The notes beneath the pieces were generated by a model. It searched no databases. It saw only the letters and a list, made by a program, of their open reading frames with translations, and had not been told where the DNA came from. Shown piece after piece: positions 35,561 through 47,395 of a stretch of DNA of 64,000 nt; within the stretch, counting starts at the first letter, position 1, and every line of letters starts with the position of its first letter. The position numbers and the translations under genes are program-made. This DNA is from Hemicentrotus pulcherrimus (taxonomy: Eukaryota; Echinodermata; Echinoidea; Camarodonta; Strongylocentrotidae). Location: NCBI GenBank assembly GCA_003118195.1, contig BEXV01000010.1, positions 978,373-1,042,372 on the forward strand. The letters are read 5' to 3'.

Positions 35561-38335
35561 TTGGACATGACAGCCGATATGTAGCCAGATAGACGGTCCA
35601 TACATGCATAATATTCAGAAATATTTTGCTACATGCACTATATACAGTATATAATGTAAACAAAAAAGCCTCAAGTGTAAGTCATGTAATTTTTTGCATC
35701 AGATAAAAACAAAAATCCTTTCATTATTGCATTGATAGGGCCTTACATTTTATTTTGTCAAAGGACACAACTCAATTGAAATTCAGAACAGAATTGAGCA
35801 GATGTGGAATGCAAAAAGGATGGTTGTTACGAGAGGGATAAAGCGATTCTAAAACTTAACTTATGATTAAAAGCAGAAAGGCAGCGAATGCAGACTTTGG
35901 AGTTCCAACACGATTGAGAACACCGTTCATCAGAATCAATAACATGAAATCATAATTTCATGCGGCATAACTAAAATGTGAAGGTTCATGGTGATCACAT
36001 ACCGCGTTATACCTCCGGAGGGAGGGGGATGCTAAAAAAAAAATGTTATCCCTAAGCTGCGTCTGATTCATTCTGGTTATGTAAGAAAATTGCAAAATTC
36101 CATGACCATCTATCTACATGTACTCCCTTTCGTGTACAGGGTGTTCATATCTGATACGAGTGTAAAAGCACTCTTCGCTCAAGACACTTTTTACGTGTGC
36201 TCTTATAGTAGGCGAAAGAAGGCACATGACAGTTTAAGCCTTCATCTCCCATGCTTCCTCCCTCTGGCTCCTTGATACTATCCGAACATTTCCGAAGTTG
36301 TAAAGATAAGTCGGATCTACAAGATTCGGAAATTGGCATTAACGGGGAAGCGTCCACCCTCCCAGTCACCGCGCCGATGTCGGGTGTCGACTGGTTTCCG
36401 TGAGCAGTAAGAAAGGGTCTGCTCTATTCATCAGGTCTTAAAGAGTTTCGTTAACTTTGTATGAAAGATTCACTTTGTTTAGTGGTTCGATTTCACTTTT
36501 GAAGGCATCTAATATTGATATTTAGAGATGTGAGAGATAATTTTTGAGGGGAGATAGTAACGATTTAGCCTACTTCATTACCTCAATTTCTGTTTAATAA
36601 TTTGAATATATGTTTTAAAATAAAGAGACATTTGCCAAAAGAGGGAACCATATAACTGAATATCTTTAATATACAAGAATGTTAGATCTTTAGATTAAAG
36701 TATTCATATACAGAACAGAACCGAATGAGTTAAAAGATAACATCAGAATAATCATCAAAGAAAAAAGTTTTTGTTAAGACTTCTCAACAAACATAATATT
36801 ATAGACATAACATTATCCTGTTAATGACATTAACATGTATCCATACCTGATCCGTTTTGTTCTGATAGAAACTGAAAACGTGTATTTATCTTTCACGCAT
36901 TATTTGGGTTTAACGAATGTATACTATTCTTTTTTTAAAAGTCTGTATTTTATTATGCCTATGTATTGCCTTTAAATATGGTTTAGGTGACATTAAATAT
37001 CCGCACGCGTCTAAACGTGACGCAATCGGCCACCATGCCTGTCAGCGCACCAATTAATGTTTGATACATAAATAGGATGTCTTACATTTCGCCTTACCAG
37101 TCTGTCGTCGACAGTCACAGTAATTAGTAAAAGCTTATCCGGGGCTCATCCTGCCCTGAATTTGTTTGTAGGGGGGGGGGGGTGTTATTGCTTTAATATT
37201 GAATGAACTATCGGTAGATAAAATGTTCCGGAGTTTATTCGATTTTATTACATTAAAAAAAGGTTTTAGCATTTTTATTGCAAGTTACTTTTCAAATATT
37301 GCTAATACAATGATTGAGATGTTTACTTCTTTGCTGTTGGCGAGCTAACAAGCTTCACCCCTACTGAAATCTTGCGTGATTATACGAAGTTAAATTTGAC
37401 ATTATAGGATAAATTAGTCATATTTTAACGGAGTAAAGTTTTATTTTGACATGTTTGTTTGTGTAAAGTATTTTAACGGTTATATATGTTTCATATCAAT
37501 GTCAATCCAATCGATAGTAAAGGAAGGATGATTGTAAGTAATTGCTATATAAACGCTCTTAGAAATTAGAAACTTAGAAATGAATACTGAATACAAAGTA
37601 ATTGGCGAAGAAAGTGCGACCGGATTTACAAAAGACGCGAATAGGTACTTTTGTTTCTTGCAAGGCCCTTTTTGTCTTCGTAACCTCTTGAAAATTTGAT
37701 ATATAGTCTTCTGGTCGACGCGAAAGGTTACCACATAAGTGGCCAAAGTACTTTTCAGTTCATTTCGGAGGAAAGAAAATAACAATTGCCAAATAAGAAT
37801 GGTGAATGAAGAAGACAAAAAATCTTCACGTGCGGTCCTAGACAAACGCTTCGTCATATTTTGTTGGCCTTTTCGGGACTGTAAACAAATATGAGACCAT
37901 ATTGCGATGACCTTTGCACTCATAAGCAATTATTCAAAAATGCTCTGCTGTCATGTCATATAGCAGGCGAGTCAATAGAGTTTGTACCCTGCCATTGTTT
38001 TCTTGAAACTCATGAGGTTTTATGTTCCGTCTGTTGATTAAATTTTGACCGGGAGGAATGAAAACCAATCCTTCCTTTGGAATGGGAGTTTCAATATTGT
38101 TGCAGAAGTTTGATTCATGTTACCTTAACTCACCTAGAATGCACCTGTTTGAATTTTCCTGTCTTGTAGCTCCTAAGAAGAAGGGTCCAACAAAAACAAC
38201 TTCGATACTCGTTAAAGTTACGAGCTAACAACACACAGCATGACTATATTTAGAGGTGAAATAATTTCATTAAGATTCCCGTCGTCTGATGAGCATTTGT
38301 CTTTTAATGATTTTGACTTGAAGGTATGATCTTAC

Positions 38336-38391
38336 AAGGCTTTGAGTGATGTACGTGGTTATTGAAGGTGTCTTTGACACGTTAGTGATGT
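38336..38391 (-). CDS. candidate 56-bp exon, unknown product
   Basis: The minus-strand acceptor is very pyrimidine-rich (CTTCCCTCGCTCTTCCTCCTCAAAG) and the donor is CTT|GTAAGA. Only one of the three frames is open, reading ITNVSKTPSITTYITQSL. The exon starts with two bases of a split codon and ends in phase 0. The short length makes an open frame likely by chance; the splice sites are the main evidence. Confidence 0.22.
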
Positions 38392-41318
38392 CTTTGAGGA
38401 GGAAGAGCGAGGGAAGATCAAGGTTCTCCACACCGCATGACCAAATCCTTTGGCGCCTCAGTGTCCCGCTAAACTTATTGAAAAACAAAGCGAATTGTTA
38501 CCCCCTTAGCCACCGCTTGGTTATGATTTCATGTATACAGAGTTAGTTTTCGCCGACCACCAACAACTTCCAAGTGTTGTGTGGAATTATGTGTGTTCAA
38601 TTAGCTCTGCAGAGGTGGCCTGCTTAAACATGACAGGTTGAAGGTTGTATCTTATATTCCGTACCACCATATGTCATGTTGGCTAGATCATATTGTTCGA
38701 GTAATGAGCAAGGTTTCATTATACAGTATTGGATGAGTAACATGCTCGGTCATCTGAGAGTGAATATTTATCCATAGACCTAGCCATTCCGTTGTGTCTC
38801 GAACTTTAACGGCTTTAAAGGGAAGTGGTTGTCAGTTTCCCCATGTGCATAAGGTCATAATTCGCACCAGACTTAGTGAAAATACCATAAATTTGTTATT
38901 AAGTCTCGCACACTGCAAACCCGTCTTCGGGTGAATTCCCTGTCACAGCCCACTATTATGCGCCTTTAATTAGGCTAAAGAAACCTTCGATAGCCACTAG
39001 CTTGTTTCGGCGTGGAAAAGACGCACTGCGTCACGATGTGCCGAACTCATCTTCACACCTTTTCGGATGCCGACTTAGTCTTCGCTCTACAGTCCCCTTT
39101 CTTGCTTGCCTTTTCAGAAAGCTCCTACTTTTCTACTACACCAGCTTTGAGCAGTCTTCGAACTCATTATCCATATAGGTCTACCCCTTTTCGAAAAAAG
39201 ATTCGTAAACTTATGAATTAGAATTCAAGCTCAGTTAATATTCCTTCCATGGACCCTACCACAATGGATCGCGATTGAGGAAACAAGTTGCCCTTGAATA
39301 TATTATTATGCATTTCGTATGGTTCACGTTATAACCTTATAAAACATACCAGTCCTCATTGCTTGTTTTTCAGACAGGGCAATTAGTTTTGATTTGCGAG
39401 CAAAACCTGGTATTTTGTGCAGCAGTGAGGAAAAATAAATGTGATCATTACTTGCTTGTGCGTCCCTCACTCTGCGACATTTCGTCGTAACAAGCGGCTC
39501 CGTATGTCGGCCGCCCCCACTCGAGGGAATCGTAACTTTTTGTGCTTTCAAGGAGTTTTATGAGGGTGGGATCAGCCCAAATCCGATGGTACCACTCACC
39601 TTGTGCCCGTTTTTGACTCTGTAGTCTTGTAGCAGTGCATGTAGTCTTGGCATTGTATGCATTTTATGTACTTTGTGCCTACTACGTATTCCCCAACACC
39701 ACTATGAATTTGTAGGTGATGAACAACATTCATTGTTAGCATAACTGTACTGGAAAATGCCCTCCATAAAAAGAAACAGAAACACAGAAAAATAAACTGA
39801 CAAAATTCTAAAATTACAGTTTTCTCCGTCATTAACCCTATGGCTATGTGATCAAATTCTAGTAAAGGATGAAGTTGTAAAGTTGTTTCCATTTCTTATG
39901 GTAATTATTTAAAAACACATAAAAATGAGCATTATTCTGCGATCAATTTCGTTACTACCATAAGTGATATTATAGTTATTGTCGAGATATTGTTCTATTC
40001 GACATGTTGCATTTTCAAATAAAAGTAAAAGGAGTAAGTTGGCTTGTTGGTATCAGGCCTGTGACCTGAGACTATATTCACTGTGTCCCCTGTTTCCCAT
40101 TCTGATGATGATGATTGACCACTCCTGGTGGTCAAGAAGAACGACCATAGATCAAAATATGCTCAACTGTATTTTTCATTTTTTACTGCTGGCACAGTTA
40201 TTCTTTTAGATCCAGGTGAAGTTGGGATCATCAATAAAAACAAACATGTTATTCTAGAATTTCAAATGTAACTGTCTGACTACTTTGCCTTGCAATAGAA
40301 AAAGCGCTATATGAAATCAGGGACATACATCTAGTATATTTTTAGTGCATTTAGTTATCCTGTTGTAAATTCCTGGTTTCGTATTCTGCACCCTGTTTTG
40401 TTTTTGCATAAATCAAACATGCATATCCATACAATGAGTCATTCTAAATCTTCCCTTTTTTTTTTGGTATGCTGTGTATATATGTAGAAAATTTAATATT
40501 TTCATGTAGTTTTCGGAAGATTATGGAAGGAAAAGTGACCATGTAGCAGATCGTACGGCACAGGTCTTACTTCAGGAGCATAATAACTTTGATTTGATCC
40601 GGATTAGGATAAAGTATGCCGGAGCGGTCGGCCTGGCGCCTGTCGCGATTAGCCCTCTGCACGCATAAACGTAAAATGCACGTAACAAACGAAATGCGAT
40701 CTATCCAGGGATATAGGGCTGATGTTTTTATTGCAAAAGGTCGTAAGAGCGGTATAACCTTTTTTTGTCCTCCACTCATATTTGCTTATTAGTCTGGTCT
40801 CTATCAAGTTCATGCTCTGTGAGAATTTCTGAGCACATTGTCCTCGATAGTCAATTACAATATGGCACATCTTAACTCCGTCCTATTCCATAGTGCCAAT
40901 CTGTTGGTGGCTCAACGCCCGAAAAAATGAACCTTGGCTCTTTCGATCCTTGAATAATATCTTGTAGTTTGTGCGCTGAGAATTTATTTGTTCCTCAGTT
41001 TGAAAAGCGTGCATAACCAATGTATATCCCAGAAATCGGGCAATTTGTCTGTTTAGATCATTGAAGAAAATTCCTTTGTAGGCCCATATAACTAAATATC
41101 CATGAGGGTTAGAATTGCTTTTGAGACATTTTGAAACTAAACTGAACCCCGTCTAGATAGAAGGAAGCGTTCTTCATCTGTAATGACCCTTCTATTTTGT
41201 TTTCTTTCTAGGCCTATCTTATATTACAGCGAATAGAGTGTTTCCATTTATTTTTTCGTCATAAGGGAAAAGGGGGAAAATTGAAGATGCAGAGGATATA
41301 CTTGATCTGGTGGTGTAG

Positions 41319-41430
41319 ACGGGACGTTTATGATGGTCGATTTATCAGCGGCGAGGAATCCTCGACAGCCATAATCCATGTTGGATCAATGGGAAGAGCT
41401 TTAGGTATTTTCTCCGGCCCATGTTGCCAT
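41319..41430. CDS. candidate exon, strand uncertain
   Basis: On the minus strand, TTGTTTTCTTGTATTCTGTTTTAAG (a strong acceptor ending at 41431) precedes a frame reading WQHGPEKIPKALPIDPTWIM and ending at TGA or TAA near 41328. On the plus strand, TGGTGTAG (ends 41318) and TTTAG|GTATTT (41404) bound a frame reading RDVYDGRFISGEESSTAIIH. Both look coding-like; only transcript data could decide. No family is recognised. Confidence 0.18.
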
Positions 41431-42048
41431 CTTAAAACAGAATACAAGAAAACAATTGCCTTAACTGATTCGAAAATGAATTGACAGTAAGGACGACTGT
41501 GACATAATTGTGCTATGGATTCAGTTTGCCATGTCTGTTTTGGGAGGATAACAGGAAGGATTTGGATTCTCTTCACAGACGTCAACATTTTGGTTGACGA
41601 ACATTCCGATGCACATTAGACATGTTGGACGTTATAATGATTTATATTTTTCATTTTCCCCAAGGATCTTGGTTTTCTTTTCGTTTCTTTTCTGTGTATT
41701 GATTTGCGTGGTTTTGAAAATGAATGGCCCCAATGAAGCCAAAAACAGATAGAAACTTGACATGGTTCCCCTAATAATGGTGTATACATTTAATAAGTTT
41801 TTTTATAAAGAAATTCAGATATGTAAGATAAATAGAAACTGTCTGAGAAATTGTTTAAAACAACACAAATTTTACGGTCCAAGACGTAATACATAGACCT
41901 AGCTTCTATGGTTTTCTCTTATATTTTCACAGCAGTAAATTGCAAAGCATGCACACGAATGTATAACTTCACTGGAATAAAGGGGTTGAGGCAATCGGAG
42001 ACCTTTGTCAAATCAAACTCCATTGCCACCGATTAATACAGACATTTC
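41431..42048. other. non-coding stretch, no gene recognised
   Basis: AT-rich; no repeat or exon signal seen. Confidence 0.45.
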
Positions 42049-42573
42049 TTGACAGGTCAGAAACCTACTGCTATATCATACAGTAATCACTGCATACAAA
42101 TAAAGGGCGCGTTTTGCCTGGGAAGAGGAGTTAAATCCTCAACGGTTAAAAATTTAATCATTCAAAGAATATTCCCGACCAGTGATATTCGCAGCTGTTT
42201 AATAGGCATAAATGAACAGCAAGGAGGGTCATTGTGTCGTTGTAGTTTTCAAAGCGTTCATATGTCTATTTTCATTCCGGTAGTCATCAGTCAAAGCCGC
42301 ATTCACATTGGCTTCCACAACGGTTGGATTTTTTGTTTCATGGCACCAAGTACAGTCTACTTCCATAGTTTGAAACTGATCCTTTTGTTTATATCCTATA
42401 TATTTTGTGAAACTAAACCGATTACAGTAAGTGAATTACATGACCATTCTTGTATAAATGTTAATTTAGTGAATAGAAAGACAACCGAAAATACATTTCT
42501 GTTAACATTTTTCATAATCACACTGCTATATCATTCATTCGGTGCGAAACTGAAATATTTATCTCCTCTGTGA
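42049..42573 (+). CDS. longest gap-free ORF (174 codons), hypothetical
   Basis: ATG to TGA, the longest uninterrupted ORF of real sequence in the window and somewhat longer than expected by chance for this base composition. Two hydrophobic stretches are visible (about residues 105-122, LKLILLFISYIFCE, and 149-162, FLLTFFIITLLYH). Composition is Ser/Ile/His-rich with no recognised motif and no convincing promoter or upstream intron. It may be a chance ORF or the remnant of an old inserted gene. Confidence 0.15.
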   Translation: MTGQKPTAISYSNHCIQIKGAFCLGRGVKSSTVKNLIIQRIFPTSDIRSCLIGINEQQGGSLCRCSFQSVHMSIFIPVVISQSRIHIGFHNGWIFCFMAPSTVYFHSLKLILLFISYIFCETKPITVSELHDHSCINVNLVNRKTTENTFLLTFFIITLLYHSFGAKLKYLSPL

Positions 42574-45120
42574 AAGGTGTGTGGTTTTGTTCCAGAAAAG
42601 GACTTATTTCTCCTTTGAAAGATATTCTAGTATCAAAGTGTGCATGGTCATAAAGTTTTTACATATTTTCTTTACTATAATCATTATTTCGTTTTCTTTC
42701 AAAGAAATGCGAAGTCTCTGGCTGGAATTTGCAATGGTAATCAAACTTGCGTCGCCTCTTTTTAGAAATAGGCATCCTCATGCATTGAAATAGGAGTATT
42801 TGTTTTTAACGTTTGAACACAACCAATTACATCCCACTCCTGACACCCGTGTGGGCATGTATGAAGTTTACCAATTTAGAGCGTTTCTGCCGTGCGTGTT
42901 GCTGCGTCACCACCGAAGCTTACGTAAGGCAAGGCTCGCCGATGCCGTGCGCTCGCGTACCTGATATTTTTCAATCAAACTTTCATTCAAGTGATAACGA
43001 GGAGCTTTGGACTTCACGATGATGAGTCTAGGGGGCCCTTTCGGCACAGACAGACATTGGTCGTGATTATGAATGATGATTGGACCAAATTGGTGATATA
43101 TTTTTCTTTGTCGATTGTGTCTCCAAGAAACATTACAAAATACGTACAGGTGATGAAATTCTGGTTCTTTGTGACAATCATGATATTTGTGTCACTCCCA
43201 TCTCCCTGGTCCATCCCATCCCTGGTCCACCACAACTCTGGTCCACCACATCATATTATAAATTCATGTTGTCAATAAACACATATGCCTATACAATCCA
43301 CTGGAGCGCCGGTTACGAAGAGATTGATGGTACTTATACATAATTATGATATACAAAGTGAGAGGATGAAGAATAAATGAGAGCCAATACAAAAATTGTA
43401 TTAAATCTGTTAATTTACCAAATTCCATAGGGAAAACTTCCATCCCTTAAAAAAAGAAAGCGCAAAAGCGTTACGAAATACCTTCCATGCTTAATTTTAT
43501 TTCGCGGTACTAGCTTCATGATTACCACTATCTTTTGGTCAGGAGACCATTTTTATTATGACAAATGATCTCCAAAATTAGTAATTTATGATCATTCTAT
43601 CAAATAGCATAGAGTGGAATGACCGACCATATTTGCGTCGTCTGCAAGCTGTATGCCTGCTTTTGACTTCTTGCGAAAAGGAATTCTTTTGTAATTTTTG
43701 CTTCATGGGTACACGCGTCTGGAGAAAAGAGTGGCGAGAAAGGCGATATGAGACCGACCTTTTGTTGGTATTGTTCACAGCAACTGCAGTAATCCTTTGA
43801 GCAAGTACTTTTTTGACGGATCATAACTGCCTGGCTTTCATGTTTTTCGGGTCGTGAATATTATTTCATGACGCTTTGCGAGCAAGACGGAGTTGGTGAA
43901 CCCCGTTTTTGTTTTCCCCATTGTTGAAAAATTGCAGAAAGGGCAGACGGTGATAAGCTGTTAAGGTAGTCAACTTTATTAAACTGAATTTTCTTTCATT
44001 GTAATCAGTTTAATTGTTAACGCCAATATGATTTGACATACACGCTTTTGTGACTTAAACCACGATATATTTGTCATGATAGTATAAATCTGAAAAATAA
44101 TAAAATACAACAAGTGCTTTACTCAGTTCGCGTTTAGCTACAGTAGAAAGATAATGATCGTTATAATTTTCTTTCGCTCACTTTAATATTTCTAAGGCTT
44201 GTGATAATTTTATTTTCAGCATTGAAAAAAGTATGATAAATTGATAATACGTTGAGCACTACATCACTGTTGATCACATCGTCCTTTAATTGCTCTCGAA
44301 CCTTTTAAGATTTGCTCTGAGAGAGTATCTTTCAACACGTGGCTACCATGTTTCAACAGAAGTGCTCCGAGTATGTTATTTAGAAAAGTCATTCCAAAAC
44401 TATATATGACACTCAAGCTATGTCAATGCCCTTCGATGAATAGGAGTTAAAAATACGTCGAACAAAACATTGCAAATGCGGCAAATCCTTTTGATGACAG
44501 TATCTTATTCAGACAAGCAGATATGTTTGATAGAGATGATTTGTCACAGACCAAATAAAAGAATAGGAGGAGAATTCTCAAAAGCCGCGGAGTTATGGTG
44601 GCGTTTATTTTCTGTCGGTGACGATGTATCGCAACCGCTGAAATCAATCTATTTCACGCTGTTTATGCTCTAAACAAGCGAACAATGATAATTCGTGATT
44701 CGCGCAATTACACACAATCATGTAGGAAGAATAATTTGCTCTGCTTAGCACCACAACTTTCGGGAGCACCACATCACCTCCTCACCCACGCTTTGAAGGA
44801 AAAAAAGAAAGAAATATTGGCTTTTGTGTCTCTTCCGCATTTCGCAGTTGGCCTAGTTCAAACATTCCCCCTTTCACGTAACCCCCGACGTAGTTCGTAA
44901 CCATTCTACCATTTGCAGTTGCTTAAAAGAAATCAATTTTTTCGGGCCCTGTTTGCTGAGGGTTTCTCTTTCAACCCCAAACCCGATTTCGCTCCGAACA
45001 AAAGGCACCAAGTTCGATACAAGTGTTGTGTGGGAACTTCAAGTATTATCTCAAATCTCCAACAATGCAATTTTAATTCCTAGCCGCCGAACATTTTTAC
45101 TGATCCAACACGAAGCGTAG
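42574..45120. other. non-coding stretch, no gene recognised
   Basis: AT-rich. A GC-richer patch at 42840-42960 contains a Cys-rich frame (RFCRACCCVTTEAY) ending at TAC|GTAAGG, with a palindromic TACGTA donor on both strands. A CCATCCCTGGTCC-type imperfect repeat lies at 43197-43250. Overlapping plus and minus ORFs at 43014-43343 have no recognised motif. Confidence 0.45.
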
Positions 45121-45474
45121 ATGCCTAGTTTTGCCTGTAGCGACAGCTCGATTGTTGGAAACTACCGTCCTTATGTTTACTTACATGATTTGTACGATTT
45201 TCCTCCACCGCTGATACCATCGATCAACCCACATAACTGTGTTGAAATAGACCTGACTTTTAAAAGCCATAAGTTGTCTGTAAACGGTCAAGAACTTGGC
45301 ACGGGGCCCCTTATTGACTTGGTAAACCCCCGACAACTACACGATTTTTCTATTTCAATTTGCAGAAGGCATCCACTGTTTAACATTCGGGACCTTTATA
45401 ATGGCTTAGCACAGATCTTTGGCCGAGCGCAGAGGCTGATACAGTATCTATTTGCTTTGAAATGTAACAAATAA
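45121..45474 (+). CDS. hypothetical protein ORF (117 codons)
   Basis: ATG to TAA with balanced amino-acid composition and many purine-N-pyrimidine codons. It starts MPSFACSDSSIVGNYRPYVY and ends with a basic, Leu-rich helix-like tail (GRAQRLIQYLFALKCNK). There is no signal peptide or membrane segment. A strong acceptor-like string (TCTATTTCAATTTGCAG, ends near 45366) lies inside, so only the last third may be an exon. No family is recognised. The nearest plus-strand candidate is at 46771-46902, about 1.3 kb downstream. Confidence 0.25.
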   Translation: MPSFACSDSSIVGNYRPYVYLHDLYDFPPPLIPSINPHNCVEIDLTFKSHKLSVNGQELGTGPLIDLVNPRQLHDFSISICRRHPLFNIRDLYNGLAQIFGRAQRLIQYLFALKCNK

Positions 45475-46770
45475 TTGCCACTATTTAGGTTTGCTGGCTG
45501 ACCCTATCTAGGGGGCTTCGGTGATGGAACAAGGATGCAAACGTAGACGAGACATGTAGAATGAAATCCAGCCCGAAAACCTCAGTCTGTTTATTGGTTG
45601 ATAAAAGTGTAAAAAACTTGAAGTACCTTTATTTTATTTTACTCATTTTTTATTGGTTGGACCCAGATTAGACAAAATATATCGAATAGTGCCCATCTAT
45701 CATGTCACACCGTTGATTGTGAATTAAATTAATGCTTGAGTCAAATATGAATGATGCAATTTTCCAGTCACGAGGACTTGCATGTTCTAAGATCATCAAT
45801 TAACCTAATAAAGTGTCATCATTCAGATCACTCGAAAATAAAATAATTTTTTACACTTTTGTTTGGTCCATAGTTTAATTTTAATCATAAGTATTATGTA
45901 TCGATTTATAGTTTGAACTGTTTGGCCCTTTTCAATGTACCATAATCATTTGCTCCTGCTCTGTTGAAGGAGTTTATCTTGATTAATTGGTGCAAGGTTT
46001 ATAACGAATAATTAGTTGTCTCAAAATCTGCGACCTAAGAATTTACACTTCAACAGTGTTAGATCAACGTTATCAGGTACAGTGTAGTACTGATTATCAT
46101 TATTAACGTTCTTGACGTATTAGTTATTTTTGACAGCTTTTCTTGAACCGACAAACGTACTTTAGTCAGTAACTTTTGTTTTATTTTCCTACACCACTTT
46201 TGAAATGATTCAGACGCTGCTACTAACAGTACGCTATTGCATGACCTATGAACTCATAGGTTGAGATCGACAAATGATAAAAGCTACAAATGACCATCGT
46301 CCTTTGTATTCTTAAGATTGCATTCTCCAATTTGACTGAAGGTGAGGTGGGGTGTATTAATTTCGAGGGATGCTGCGACTGATCTCAGACTGGTAGATTC
46401 TGGGGAAAATACATAACCATAATAAGAGTTATACTGTCTGTATATGAAGAAAATGTCATTATCATAGTTGGTCACTGATTTATAAAAAAAAAGAAAAAAG
46501 AAAAAAGAGGTTCGCTTAGCAATTGCAGTGTTTGACAGGATCTTCTTTTAATTCGAAGAGACACGGAAGCTAAATTTAAATCGGGACCACTGTGATGAGC
46601 TGACTGCAAGCTGGTTGGTGCTCTGTTGATAATCACTTGATCGCATGACACAACTTAACCGAGACTGGGTAGTGTCAAAATGCTAGACGCCATTCGTTTG
46701 ACGTACCGACACACAACGTGCGACAACATTCGATTAACTCGTTGATTCTCACCGTATGTTATTCTCACAG
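45475..46770. other. non-coding stretch, no gene recognised
   Basis: AT-rich, with an AAAAAAGAAAAAAG purine run near 46483-46508. No coding evidence. Confidence 0.45.
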
Positions 46771-46902
46771 GCTTTAACCATGAAACAGAATATGGGGGTT
46801 AAACAAATTGAAGTGTGGAACCAGCATAAAAAGTACGATGGTGACACATTTGATACCCTCGGCTGTCTCGCTCTATTCATTACAAGTTATGATATCATTT
46901 AT
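46771..46902 (+). CDS. candidate 132-bp exon, unknown product
   Basis: A strong acceptor (CCGTATGTTATTCTCACAG, ends 46770) and a good donor (ATTTAT|GTAAGC) enclose exactly 44 codons in phase 0. The frame reads ALTMKQNMGVKQIEVWNQHK, then YDGDTFDTLGCLALF. The frame stays open on both sides (46756-47109), so an unspliced ORF is possible. No family is recognised. The ORF at 45121-45474 lies upstream on the same strand. Confidence 0.25.
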
Positions 46903-47310
46903 GTAAGCGTGAAAGTTTACAAGTTTGATTACCGCAAATTCGTTATGAAATGGTCAGACCTTTACCTTAACAAAAGTTCAATGCACTGTGATTGTATGTG
47001 CCCTATATTTGTTTTTTATGACTCCGCCGCCAAAAGTGGTGGAGGAGACAAGTTTTTGGTTCACTATTTTAATGTTTTGATATCTCAGATCCCCAAGTCA
47101 TCCCTGTAGACAGACGGACCGTGCAGACAGACGTTGTTGGTCTCAGGAACTCAAGGAAAAACTGCTAGATGTCCACGAGACCGACATTGTCTCATTTGCT
47201 GTTGGTCTCGTGAACTGAACCCTCGTATAACTTTTCTGAATGCCTGCGATATAGACGATAGAACCTTTTCCTAAAGCTAGAAAGCTGGGGCCACTAACAG
47301 AAGAAAAAAA

Positions 47311-47395
47311 TATATTTAACAGAAAAGTATATTTAACAGAAAAATATATTTAACAGAAAAATATATTTAACAGAAAAATATATTTAACAGAAGAA
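47311..47395. repeat. 17-bp tandem repeat, five copies
   Basis: The unit TATATTTAACAGAAAAA begins at 47311, 47328, 47345, 47362 and 47379, with near-identical copies. The exact 17-bp period was counted from the sequence. It is a minisatellite without spacers, so not a CRISPR-type array. Confidence 0.95.

Larger units (their letters stand above)
35036..41318. other. long non-coding stretch with isolated candidates
   Basis: AT-rich. It contains an 11-bp tandem repeat at 35530-35560, a G12 run at 37171-37182 and the separately listed candidate exon at 38336-38391. The 149-codon minus ORF at 37480-37929 has two hydrophobic stretches but no recognisable family. A GC-richer patch at 39470-39550 (minus frame KVTIPSSGGGRHTEPLVTTK, donor-like CAA|GTAATG) is weakly exon-like. 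Confidence 0.45.

Noticed and set aside
37480..37929. 149-codon minus ORF with hydrophobic stretches, considered as a receptor fragment
   Set aside because: No conserved receptor motif and no splice or start context; its length is within reach of chance for this composition.
47311..47395. CRISPR-like repeat array
   Set aside because: The units abut without spacers and the DNA is clearly eukaryotic; it is a minisatellite.
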